Part shown: in pieces, positions 8,401-12,852 of the stretch
Position numbering within the stretch: the stretch's first letter is position 1
How the letters are laid out: every line of letters starts with the position of its first letter
IMG/VR virus record: IMGVR_UViG_3300020477_000175
Location: 1-20,012 of that record
Origin: a virus
Direction: 5' to 3' (one strand)
DNA length: 20,012 nucleotides
Notes under the pieces: model-generated
What the model was told of the DNA's origin: nothing
The model's input: only the letters and a program-made list of their open reading frames with translations
The model's database searches: none
Position numbers and translations under genes: made by a program

Positions 8401-9290
8401 GTGATGAAGATGCTGCTGGTGTAACCCAATCTTTACTAGGACAGTATATGGGATCTGTTTTAGGTGCAGTGTTACAGCCTGTAAAGATACCGACTGATAT
8501 ATATAGAGAATTTAACTTATCAGATGAGGTTAGATTATATAGAGAACACAGGACTTCTAAAGGGTTTATGGATAATTTTGTAAACATAATATTAAAGGAT
8601 ACACCTTTTGCAGAAGAACAATTAGTGACAGAAGATTCAGGACTAATTCAAGTTAATGATGATGGCTCTGTTGCTGGTTTTGCATTAACTCCTCCTGAGG
8701 AGGGTAAATTTGTACCTGCATACAAATATACTGCACTTAACCCTAAACCTTTAAGAATATCAGCACCTTTAATGAAGCAACTTACAGGTGCTTTTAGAAG
8801 AGATAAAAGAACAGCAGTTGAATCTGAATTTGCTAGATTAGGTATACCTGAATTTAAATTATTTAGAAGAACAAAGATACCTGAGTATGATCGTGTGTTA
8901 AAAGGTTTAACTGCAAAATTTATTTCAGGACCACTGTATGAGTACATAAACAGTAAAGAATATAGAGAAATAGATGATATTGTTTTAAAAACTTTTCTGT
9001 TAAATAAAGTAGCTAGTAAAATGAAATCTCAAGTTAGCAGTAAGGTAAACTCTTTAACAGTTCCTGGAATAATGAATAAGATAAATAGGCATAAACCTGT
9101 TGTAAAAAGATATATAATAGACGCTGCAATGGAAGCAGGTATGTTAAACAAAGATGGAGAAGTAACAGATAAATATAGCATCAAAGGTTTTTCTGGAGAA
9201 GAATTACAATTAATTGAACAAGCAAGTAAAAATTTTACTAAGTATATAACAGGAGTAAGTAAACTGTATATGTATCAAGGTAATCAATAA
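5472..9290 (+). CDS. Giant putative internal virion / DNA-ejection protein (1272 aa)
   Basis: This is the largest gene of the window and starts within the ATGA overlap with the previous gene. Residues about 105-215 form a long Ala/Gly-rich hydrophobic stretch (FIDYALGIFSDPLTYASVIG; later ALAAVSTVIPVAAVSAAVPA), compatible with membrane-penetrating helices. A second well-ordered region (about 575-620) includes ISQPATTVRNIIGFVVRSP, and further hydrophobic patches occur near 786-815 and 848-870. Many mixed helical segments follow to the end. Size, composition and location between structural genes and the lysis genes match the large internal virion (gp16-like) proteins of podoviruses that build the ejection conduit. 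No lytic transglycosylase motif was recognised, so the assignment rests on context and architecture. Confidence 0.8.
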   Translation: MSERTETDFNDLNTRNSLVNNTVFVNKAQNVLTEVFGDEELYETDEDVIDAFYQNFRGVDVNTLDSMRLYNKIGNIDDSVKQDLKEVYEVYRALPNFWEDDTASAGQAFIDYALGIFSDPLTYASVIGGSGAAAKAAASGLVMAGIKNATTAGLKTAAITSTGIDAASSVLGDAYVQNAEKELELREEYSIAQGALAAVSTVIPVAAVSAAVPAIKAGFKKIKPSSTDMVKAIREGKEVYLKGSDAGQAFLKNEMVEGSFVNIPQKTKTGEKFIDENLGYVETIDRTNNTAVVNVGFDDETGNAIQKTVSLKKLQLEDPFSTRVQKKINKQVLKDSQIYNTVAAKEGFEQLQKEIMETLGIKQSDMPSVNFILSEEAIGRLNNVYSDIILESKMIYNPNKRISQNVADAIRNGMGGFTQERLSEILAMHRISAAEFTAFTSGGYMGSISQAASLLSKQGKLKKDLTKEFLSALNGGINARYKKITQKLKPEEYYVTIGKEASEKLEGKKYIGGSGKKSEADPKGYDDINIKNAISDIVGNKDFTPDAEAYFTQALAERGKTDKWVRSLGDDSFVNRIIRLGMISQPATTVRNIIGFVVRSPVDAVTRSFDNAITSVFNMAGGGQQVRPVKWLDGWDHISSLFNPQEHKMLVDFIASQNPEIRKKLFSGPEAFMESMELTKGLKGDKTGIINRTTNGVEKMFVKFNVLNQLQDRYNKSQAFTVGLKHSMWRDGLDFFEFVRKGELEKIDPRYYEEAMEWALEANYQLPGLEKYPFANMLQMASKLPFGLGAAVMPFPKFFFNSVRYMYQHSPVATATTAIDLAVRNSKRKELGKLTSFEKQKYIRKISQQMAGSSLILTAFALRNSEYAGEKWNELFDYDGGILDIATWYPLAPALYIAEGIKQLLDFDNVSDVVKNTARVFGWEPSKEYRSGSWTDFTTGYSEEWRLNFGKAFGGPTTRSGVFKIMDANFLASLVSGDEDAAGVTQSLLGQYMGSVLGAVLQPVKIPTDIYREFNLSDEVRLYREHRTSKGFMDNFVNIILKDTPFAEEQLVTEDSGLIQVNDDGSVAGFALTPPEEGKFVPAYKYTALNPKPLRISAPLMKQLTGAFRRDKRTAVESEFARLGIPEFKLFRRTKIPEYDRVLKGLTAKFISGPLYEYINSKEYREIDDIVLKTFLLNKVASKMKSQVSSKVNSLTVPGIMNKINRHKPVVKRYIIDAAMEAGMLNKDGEVTDKYSIKGFSGEELQLIEQASKNFTKYITGVSKLYMYQGNQ

Positions 9291-9613
9291 TGCAATCACT
9301 GGACAGCATATCACTGGACCTAACCAATGCCCTAGTACCCCTCATTGCTATCTTCCTCAGTCTAGGGCTTGGTTTTTTTATAAAAGACCTACTAACAAAT
9401 TTTATTACTGGTATTAGATTTAAATTTGATGGCAGTTTTAATGAAGGAGATAAATGCATTGTTGATGGAGACAGGGCAGTGCTAGTTAAAGTAGGAATAT
9501 ATGAGAGCGTATTTGCCATAACTAATGGTAGAGGCCATGTCTGGAGATATGTTCCTAATGAAAGAATTAAGTTTCTAAAAATAGAAAAGATAATAGAGGA
9601 GCCTAAAGAATGA
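9290..9613 (+). CDS. Minimal MscS-like membrane protein (one TM helix plus beta domain, 107 aa)
   Basis: The start overlaps the previous stop as TAATG. Residues 14-40 form one hydrophobic helix (LVPLIAIFLSLGLGFF) running into DLLTNFITGI, which resembles the pore-lining third helix and hinge of MscS-type mechanosensitive channels. It is followed by a short beta-rich domain with the MscS-like order F..GD.C.VDG (50-60), a V.VGIYESVF strand (66-75) and YVPNERI (88-94), the counterpart of the family's IPN.KI motif. Full MscS has two or more extra N-terminal helices (about 280 aa), so this is a stripped-down version. It precedes a holin-like gene, with which it overlaps (ATGA). A pore or lysis-related membrane role is plausible; the exact function is not known. 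Confidence 0.75.
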   Translation: MQSLDSISLDLTNALVPLIAIFLSLGLGFFIKDLLTNFITGIRFKFDGSFNEGDKCIVDGDRAVLVKVGIYESVFAITNGRGHVWRYVPNERIKFLKIEKIIEEPKE

Positions 9614-10071
9614 TTACAATACTAGGATCATTAATTGGTTTTGCAGGATCTGCATTACCAAAAGCATTTGATATGTTCTCAGATTGGCAAGACAGAAAAC
9701 ACGAATTGGCAATGATGGATCGTCAGATAGAGGCATCCAAATTAGCACATACGCAAAAACTAGAAGCACTTAATATAGAAGCAGATATAAGTGAAAGCAA
9801 GGCTTTATACAAACATGATCAGTCCATGAAGTCTACAGGGTTTATGGCAGGATTAAGAGCCAGTGTCAGACCAGTTATAACATATTTATTCTTTACACTG
9901 TTTGCAGCTATTAAAGGTACGGCACTGTATGGTTTAATATATACTGACGGTATTGTATGGGAAATAGCTATACAGACACTGTGGGATGAAGAAACACAAG
10001 GCATATTTGCTGCTATTATCTCATTCTGGTTTGGAAGTCGCGCACTTCAGAGATCTAGAAGCAGTTCGTAA
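9610..10071 (+). CDS. Holin-like protein, GTA-type 3TM family (153 aa)
   Basis: The start overlaps the preceding stop (ATGA). The architecture is a short hydrophobic N-terminus (residues 2-16), a charged coiled-coil-like segment (25-75, with RKHELAMMDRQIEASKLAH), a membrane segment at 87-111 (RPVITYLFFTLFAAIKG), and a last hydrophobic segment with FAAIISFWFGSRAL (133-146). The RP...Y start of the second membrane helix and the FWFGSR end motif are typical of the 3TM holin family first described for gene-transfer-agent release. Its role would be to permeabilise the inner membrane so the downstream lysozyme reaches peptidoglycan. Three unrelated small genes separate it from the lysozyme. Confidence 0.8.
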   Translation: MITILGSLIGFAGSALPKAFDMFSDWQDRKHELAMMDRQIEASKLAHTQKLEALNIEADISESKALYKHDQSMKSTGFMAGLRASVRPVITYLFFTLFAAIKGTALYGLIYTDGIVWEIAIQTLWDEETQGIFAAIISFWFGSRALQRSRSSS

Positions 10072-10088
10072 TAATTATATGGTAAATC

Positions 10089-10358
10089 ATGGGTTACTAC
10101 AGAAGATATTATATGCAAGAGGAAACTGAAATGAACGCTATATTAGATAATCTGGGAGGTTGTGGTAAAGAAAGTATACTTTTAAAAGAAAGGACTAATA
10201 ATATGGCTGAAGACATGAACGAGTATTTTGATACATATCATAAAGAGTCTAAATGCGACAGTTGTATAGAATGTAATTGTGACCCTTGTGTATGTAAATG
10301 CAGTTGTCATAAAAGTCCATTTGACAAAACAGAAATATTTAAAAATAAAGGAGAATAA
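10089..10358 (+). CDS. Cysteine-rich mini-protein with putative metal-binding cluster (89 or 75 aa)
   Basis: No family is recognised. The C-terminal half contains CDSCIECNCDPCVCKCSCH, eight cysteines and a histidine in 19 residues, plus one Cys in LGGCGK upstream. Such density of CxC and CxxC pairs suggests metal (zinc, copper or Fe-S) binding in the manner of metallothionein-like peptides. Two starts are possible: 10089 (weak ribosome-binding site) or the ATG at 10131, which has GAGG eight bases upstream and gives 75 aa. The N-terminal MGYYRRYYMQEE extension would be lost with the second start. It lies just before an Fe-S carrier gene, which makes a metal-handling role attractive but unproven. 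Confidence 0.7.
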   Translation: MGYYRRYYMQEETEMNAILDNLGGCGKESILLKERTNNMAEDMNEYFDTYHKESKCDSCIECNCDPCVCKCSCHKSPFDKTEIFKNKGE

Positions 10359-10360
10359 TA

Positions 10361-10453
10361 ATGCCTTATGGAAAAGGAACATATGGAAGTCAAAGAGGAA
10401 GACCACCTAAGAAAAAATCCTCTAAAAAATCTTCTAAAAAAAAGAAAAAATAA
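10361..10453 (+). CDS. 30-aa basic protein MPYGKGTYGSQRGRPPKKK-type
   Basis: This is a 30-codon frame with an excellent Shine-Dalgarno (AAAGGAG, seven bases before ATG) that starts two bases after the previous stop. The protein has a PYGKGTYGSQRGRPP head followed by a Lys/Ser tail (KKKSSKKSSKKKKK), so 12 of the last 14 to 16 residues are Lys or Ser. Small proteins with the GKGTYGS.RGRPPKK pattern are recurrent in marine phages to my recollection. The RGRPP core resembles an AT-hook, suggesting binding to the minor groove of AT-rich DNA, or RNA binding. Its function is not established. It is too short for usual gene length cut-offs. Confidence 0.75.
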   Translation: MPYGKGTYGSQRGRPPKKKSSKKSSKKKKK

Positions 10454-10458
10454 ATTAA

Positions 10459-10785
10459 ATGCTAAATATTACTCAAGAAGCTAAAAACTATCTACGAGAT
10501 ATTACAAAAGAACATAATAAGGAGTATATAGCTTTTGGTGTAAAGGGTGGAGGATGTTCTGGATTTTCTTACATATGGGATTTTTCTGATGGTCCTCTTA
10601 AAGAAGATGAACTAATAGATATAGGAGATGGTGTATCTCTTATAGTAGACGGTATGAGTGTTATGTATACACTAGGAAGTAAAATAGATTACGTTAAGGA
10701 ACTAGGTGGTACATACTTAAAAGTATCAAACCCTATGGCAGACAGCCAATGCGGTTGTGGAGAATCTTTTTCAGTTAAGGTGTAA
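10459..10785 (+). CDS. A-type Fe-S cluster carrier, IscA/HesB family (108 aa)
   Basis: The protein has the full-length family fold and size (IscA and ErpA are about 105-115 aa). The three conserved cluster-ligand cysteines are present: C33 in GGGCSGFSY, and C98 and C100 in the C-terminal QCGCGESF. The start is TAAATTAAATG just after the poly-Lys gene, without a clear Shine-Dalgarno, so translational coupling is likely. A-type carriers accept Fe-S clusters and pass them to target enzymes in the cytoplasm. Phage copies are known as auxiliary genes in marine phages. In this genome a Cas4/AddB-like nuclease (16348-17217) with a four-Cys motif is an obvious possible client. Family assignment is firm; the client is inferred. 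Confidence 0.93.
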   Translation: MLNITQEAKNYLRDITKEHNKEYIAFGVKGGGCSGFSYIWDFSDGPLKEDELIDIGDGVSLIVDGMSVMYTLGSKIDYVKELGGTYLKVSNPMADSQCGCGESFSVKV

Positions 10786-10791
10786 TTAAAC

Positions 10792-11238
10792 GTGAGAAGA
10801 ATGACTGATGAAGGGTTAGACCTTATTAAATTTTATGAAGGGTATTCCTCTTCTGCATACCTCTGCCCTGCCCAACATTGGACAATAGGCTATGGGGCTA
10901 TTTGGGGGATGGATAATAAGAGAGTAACAGAGGATCATCCTGATATAAATAAAGATCAGGCAGACTATCTATTAAGAAGGGATGTAAGAAAATCAGAAGT
11001 TGCAGTATTACGACTAATAAAAGTACCGTTAGAAGATGGACAGTTTAATTCACTTTGTTCATTTGTATTCAATTTAGGTAGCGGTTCTTTACAAAGCAGT
11101 ACATTAAGACGTAAAATCAATAGGGGGGATTATATTGGTGCAGCAAATGAATTTCCAAGGTGGATATGGGCTGGAGGAAGAAAATTAAAAGGATTAATAA
11201 AGAGGAGAAACGATGAGCGATTAATGTTTCTTGGATGA
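10792..11238 (+). CDS. GH24 lysozyme (endolysin), 148 aa
   Basis: This T4-lysozyme-like muramidase hydrolyses peptidoglycan at the end of infection. The GH24 signature E-x8-D/C-x5-T is visible as E16-GYSSSAYL-C25-PAQHW-T31, followed by IGYG. Here Cys occupies the position that is Asp in T4 lysozyme, as in some other GH24 phage enzymes. The C-terminal part contains LCSFVFNLGSGSLQSST and WIWAGGRKLKGLIKRR, the expected helical lobe and arginine-rich end. There is no N-terminal signal or SAR helix, so it needs a holin, consistent with the upstream membrane genes. The frame opens with GTG at 10792; the in-frame ATG at 10801 is an equally possible start, giving 145 aa. Confidence 0.93.
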   Translation: MRRMTDEGLDLIKFYEGYSSSAYLCPAQHWTIGYGAIWGMDNKRVTEDHPDINKDQADYLLRRDVRKSEVAVLRLIKVPLEDGQFNSLCSFVFNLGSGSLQSSTLRRKINRGDYIGAANEFPRWIWAGGRKLKGLIKRRNDERLMFLG

Positions 11239-11282
11239 GTTTAGCAATAACATACAGACATTGGTATCCACCCTAGTAAAGG

Positions 11283-11564
11283 CTATGGGGTATTAGTAAT
11301 AAATATCCTAAATAAACTTGTAGCAATAGTAGCTAGAGCAAAACTGTTTATTACCATTAATGCTCTGTCATTCCAAAGCATCCCTACAATCATCCACCCT
11401 GCAATCCCTACGAAATGGAAATAAAGATTAACAGGGTAGATGTTGTTGGACGTAAGTAACATACCAATCATAAGAACTACACTAGAGAACCACTTGATAT
11501 ACCAATCAAGGGTATACAGGGGGGTTTTGGTTACAATACTAGTTCCGTTGTGGTTGTCACTCAT
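11283..11564 (-). CDS. Small three-TM membrane protein (93 aa)
   Basis: This is the last gene of the minus-strand block; its stop is 44 nt from the lysozyme stop on the other strand. Three hydrophobic segments are visible at about 25-40 (FSSVVLMIGMLLTS), 46-64 (NLYFHFVGIAGWMIVGMLW) and 69-88 (LMVINSFALATIATSLF), preceded by the pattern TPLYTLDWYIKW. The LDWYIKW...GIAGW..G.LW.DRAL pattern recalls a family of small phage membrane proteins of unknown function (possibly DUF6552, from memory and uncertain). It is not one of the holin families I can recognise, though a role at the inner membrane is likely. The start lies eight nucleotides after the preceding 42-aa gene. Confidence 0.8.
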   Translation of the reverse strand: MSDNHNGTSIVTKTPLYTLDWYIKWFSSVVLMIGMLLTSNNIYPVNLYFHFVGIAGWMIVGMLWNDRALMVINSFALATIATSLFRIFITNTP

Positions 11565-11572
11565 GTTCTAAT

Positions 11573-11701
11573 TTATTCTTTACTCTTTTTTTCAGTCTTT
11601 GTTTTAGTCGGTTCACTACCAAAATCTACTATGGGATCAAAAGGCCACTCTTTAGCCCATTGAGCTTTATTTTTTTTCATTATATCAATCACTGACTCCA
11701 T
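11573..11701 (-). CDS. 42-aa protein, unknown function
   Basis: A short frame starts at ATG 11701-11699 behind an ideal Shine-Dalgarno (AAGGAGGTAAAAATG, SD-to-start spacing about 5-7) and ends at TAA 11573-11575, eight bases before the next start. The protein begins MESVIDIMKKNKAQWAKEWP and continues with FDPIVDFGSEPTKTKTEKKSKE, an amphipathic N-terminal helix with Trp residues and a Lys/Glu/Thr tail. The strong ribosome-binding site and exact packing between neighbours support a real gene. It lies directly downstream of a terminator-like hairpin, so its expression may be attenuated. No family is recognised. Confidence 0.7.
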   Translation of the reverse strand: MESVIDIMKKNKAQWAKEWPFDPIVDFGSEPTKTKTEKKSKE

Positions 11702-11716
11702 TTTTACCTCCTTTCT

Positions 11717-11758
11717 AAAAAAATGACCTCTGAGGATGCGCGAGAAATGCCCTCAAAG
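11717..11758 (-). terminator. Rho-independent terminator-like hairpin
   Basis: Read on the minus strand, CTTTGAGG (11758-11751) pairs with CCTCAGAG (11735-11728) over 8 bp including one G-U, across a 15-nt loop. Four bases later comes a run of seven T (11723-11717). On the plus strand the same stem has an A-C mismatch and no T-run, so the minus strand is the functional orientation. It could end the transcript after the 126-aa gene or attenuate the two small downstream genes. Confidence 0.5.
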
Positions 11759-11768
11759 ACCCCTTAAT

Positions 11769-11794
11769 GTAGGTATAGTCCAAAAAATACCTAC
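11769..11794. repeat. Perfect 8-bp inverted repeat GTAGGTAT-N10-ATACCTAC
   Basis: GTAGGTAT at 11769-11776 and its exact reverse complement at 11787-11794 are separated by 10 nt containing an A-run. Being perfect and symmetric, it can act as an RNA hairpin on either strand or as a two-half-site operator. It is the middle element of three inverted repeats. Confidence 0.5.
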
Positions 11795-11799
11795 TTGCT

Positions 11800-11828
11800 C
11801 TGTATAAGGCTTAAAACGCTATATACAG
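11800..11828. repeat. 7-bp inverted repeat CTGTATA-N15-TATACAG
   Basis: CTGTATA (11800-11806) is mirrored by TATACAG (11822-11828). On the plus strand three further inner pairs (G-T, G-C, C-G) are possible after one mismatch. It lies nine bases beyond the stop of the 126-aa gene and next to the following inverted repeat. It could be the first hairpin of a structured transcript. Confidence 0.4.
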
Positions 11829-11836
11829 GATTTTGC

Positions 11837-12217
11837 CTATTTTGAGTCATTTTTATTGCTAAAAGTAGTATCTGTTACCTCTCCAGTAGTTCCAGCATCC
11901 ACCATACATAAAGAATTTATATCTTTAGGCATTATTACATTAGCAGACCATGTTCCTGTCTTTTTATTAAGATGAATTATAGTAACATGACCTCTTTCTG
12001 ATACACCTCTGAATACAATTCTTTCTTTATGTATACCTTCAATTATTCCAGCTGCTATCGGAAGAGGCTTACAAGTTATAGAACTTTTAGGTTGTGACCA
12101 AGCTACTGAGATATTCATACAAATTACAAAGATAAGTATAAATATACAAGCAACAAAATAAGTATTACTAAAAATATCAAATTTAATTTTTTGTATAAGT
12201 TCTTTTATTAAATTCAT
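11837..12217 (-). CDS. Membrane-anchored or secreted small protein (126 aa)
   Basis: The start has the strong ribosome-binding site AAGGAGGTAAAAATG, which overlaps the TAA of the upstream nuclease gene. Residues about 19-39 form one hydrophobic segment (FVACIFILIFVICMNISVAW) followed by SQPKSSITC, which reads either as a signal anchor or as a signal peptide with cleavage near AWS-Q. The remaining 85 residues look like a small beta-rich domain (ERIVFRGVSERGHVTIIHLN, then TGTWSANVIMP and SLCMVDAG) with two cysteines, presumably on the periplasmic side. Similar small exported proteins of unknown role are common in marine phages, by my recollection. Function is not known. Confidence 0.8.
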   Translation of the reverse strand: MNLIKELIQKIKFDIFSNTYFVACIFILIFVICMNISVAWSQPKSSITCKPLPIAAGIIEGIHKERIVFRGVSERGHVTIIHLNKKTGTWSANVIMPKDINSLCMVDAGTTGEVTDTTFSNKNDSK

Positions 12218-12227
12218 TTTTACCTCC

Positions 12228-12665
12228 TTAATTTAAAAATATTTTTCTTAAATGATTTTCAACATACTCTTTTGCTCTATTTAAAGTTTGCAGGTTGTCA
12301 TCAAATCCACCTAATGCTCTATTGCATTTATGACATAACCAACCTCTAAATGTTTCAGTGTCATGGCAATGATCAATAACCCAAGGTGTATTACTAGTAG
12401 CAGTACCGCTTCGTAAAACCTTTTCTTCACCTAAATTACAAATCGGACAAACATAACCTTTTTCAGGTACGCCATATTCTTTCTTTAATTTTTTTCGTAT
12501 TGCTGACATTTTTGTATTGCATGACCTACACTCTGCTCTTAAATAATTTCCACCAGAACAGGGAGAGAAAGCGGATAAAGGTAAATACTCATTACATTTA
12601 GAACATACCTTACCATTTTCATCTGTTACTAAATCTTCATGTTCGTGAAAAAAATCAAGCTGCAT
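12228..12665 (-). CDS. Recombination endonuclease VII-like HNH nuclease (145 aa)
   Basis: The C-terminal domain (residues 71-128) carries the T4 endonuclease VII signature: zinc pairs C73-P-I-C76 and C111-H-K-C114 around VIDHCHDTETFRGWLC, with D98-H99-C100-H101 as the His-Me finger active site and CN.ALG.FDDN after it. The N-terminal part holds a second zinc-ribbon-like set, C21xxC24 and C46xxC49 (CSKCNEYLPLSAF...CRSCN). The family resolves branched DNA or acts as a structure-specific or homing-type nuclease. It overlaps the preceding RMF-like gene by 11 nt, so it belongs to the same transcript. Whether it is a resolvase or a free-standing homing nuclease cannot be decided, but tight operon packing favours a resident function. 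Confidence 0.9.
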   Translation of the reverse strand: MQLDFFHEHEDLVTDENGKVCSKCNEYLPLSAFSPCSGGNYLRAECRSCNTKMSAIRKKLKKEYGVPEKGYVCPICNLGEEKVLRSGTATSNTPWVIDHCHDTETFRGWLCHKCNRALGGFDDNLQTLNRAKEYVENHLRKIFLN

Positions 12666-12852
12666 TTTTCTTTATCCTTTTCAAGTGTATAAAATACGCC
12701 TTGTTAAAACCACGTTCCCATTCTTTATATCTTGATGTACCATAAGAATAGGGATTTGTCAGATTTTCTACAAATCCTATCATCCCTTCCTTATGTATTT
12801 TCTTTAGAGGATAAAAATCTCCACTATATACTCGTCTTTTCTTATACCCCAC
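12655..12852 (-). CDS. RMF/CrpP-like mini-protein (65 aa)
   Basis: The frame starts with GTG, five bases after a GGAGG encoded in the last codons of the ribonucleotide reductase (overlap 11 nt), and overlaps the HNH gene by 11 nt. Residues 20-54 show the pattern HKEGMIGFVENLTNPYSYGT then EWERGFNKAYF. This matches the ribosome modulation factor layout: G..(A/I)G, a central (N/C)PY, then (E)W..G(W/F)..A. E. coli RMF is 55 aa and causes 100S ribosome dimerisation; related CrpP-like proteins exist in plasmids and phages. The head of the protein is very basic (GYKKRRVYSG), as expected for rRNA binding. Assignment rests on a short motif and is tentative. Confidence 0.7.
   Translation of the reverse strand: MGYKKRRVYSGDFYPLKKIHKEGMIGFVENLTNPYSYGTSRYKEWERGFNKAYFIHLKRIKKNAA

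Larger units (their letters stand above)
11702..11836 (-). promoter_or_regulatory. Non-coding region with three consecutive hairpins (candidate structured leader or sRNA)
   Basis: This is the largest gap without a gene in the window. It holds three inverted repeats in a row: CTGTATA/TATACAG (11800-11828), GTAGGTAT/ATACCTAC (11769-11794) and CTCTGAGG/CCTCAAAG (11728-11758). They are separated by only 5 and 10 nt, and the last is followed on the minus strand by TTTTTTT (11723-11717) and then by the Shine-Dalgarno of the 42-aa gene. No open frame with a start and ribosome-binding site fills it. It could be a transcript leader/attenuator, a processed small RNA, or a repeat-based operator. No known riboswitch or tRNA fold was recognised. 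Confidence 0.45.

Noticed and set aside
7975-8947. Three minus-strand frames of 91-99 codons antisense to the 1272-aa gene
   Set aside because: They mirror the codon bias of the real gene, have no start signals and lie on the non-coding strand of a continuous plus-strand operon.
10321-10360. TTGACA within the cysteine-rich gene as a plus-strand promoter for the downstream small genes
   Set aside because: No acceptable -10 hexamer lies 16-18 nt downstream; it encodes Phe-Asp-Lys in a good frame.
10428-10453. A-rich end of the 30-aa gene as a terminator
   Set aside because: There is no hairpin before it, and on the coding strand it is an A-run rather than a T-run.
11702-11836. tRNA or tmRNA in the non-coding gap
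   Set aside because: No acceptor stem, T-loop sequence (GTTCRA) or CCA arrangement is present; the three inverted repeats do not fold into a cloverleaf.
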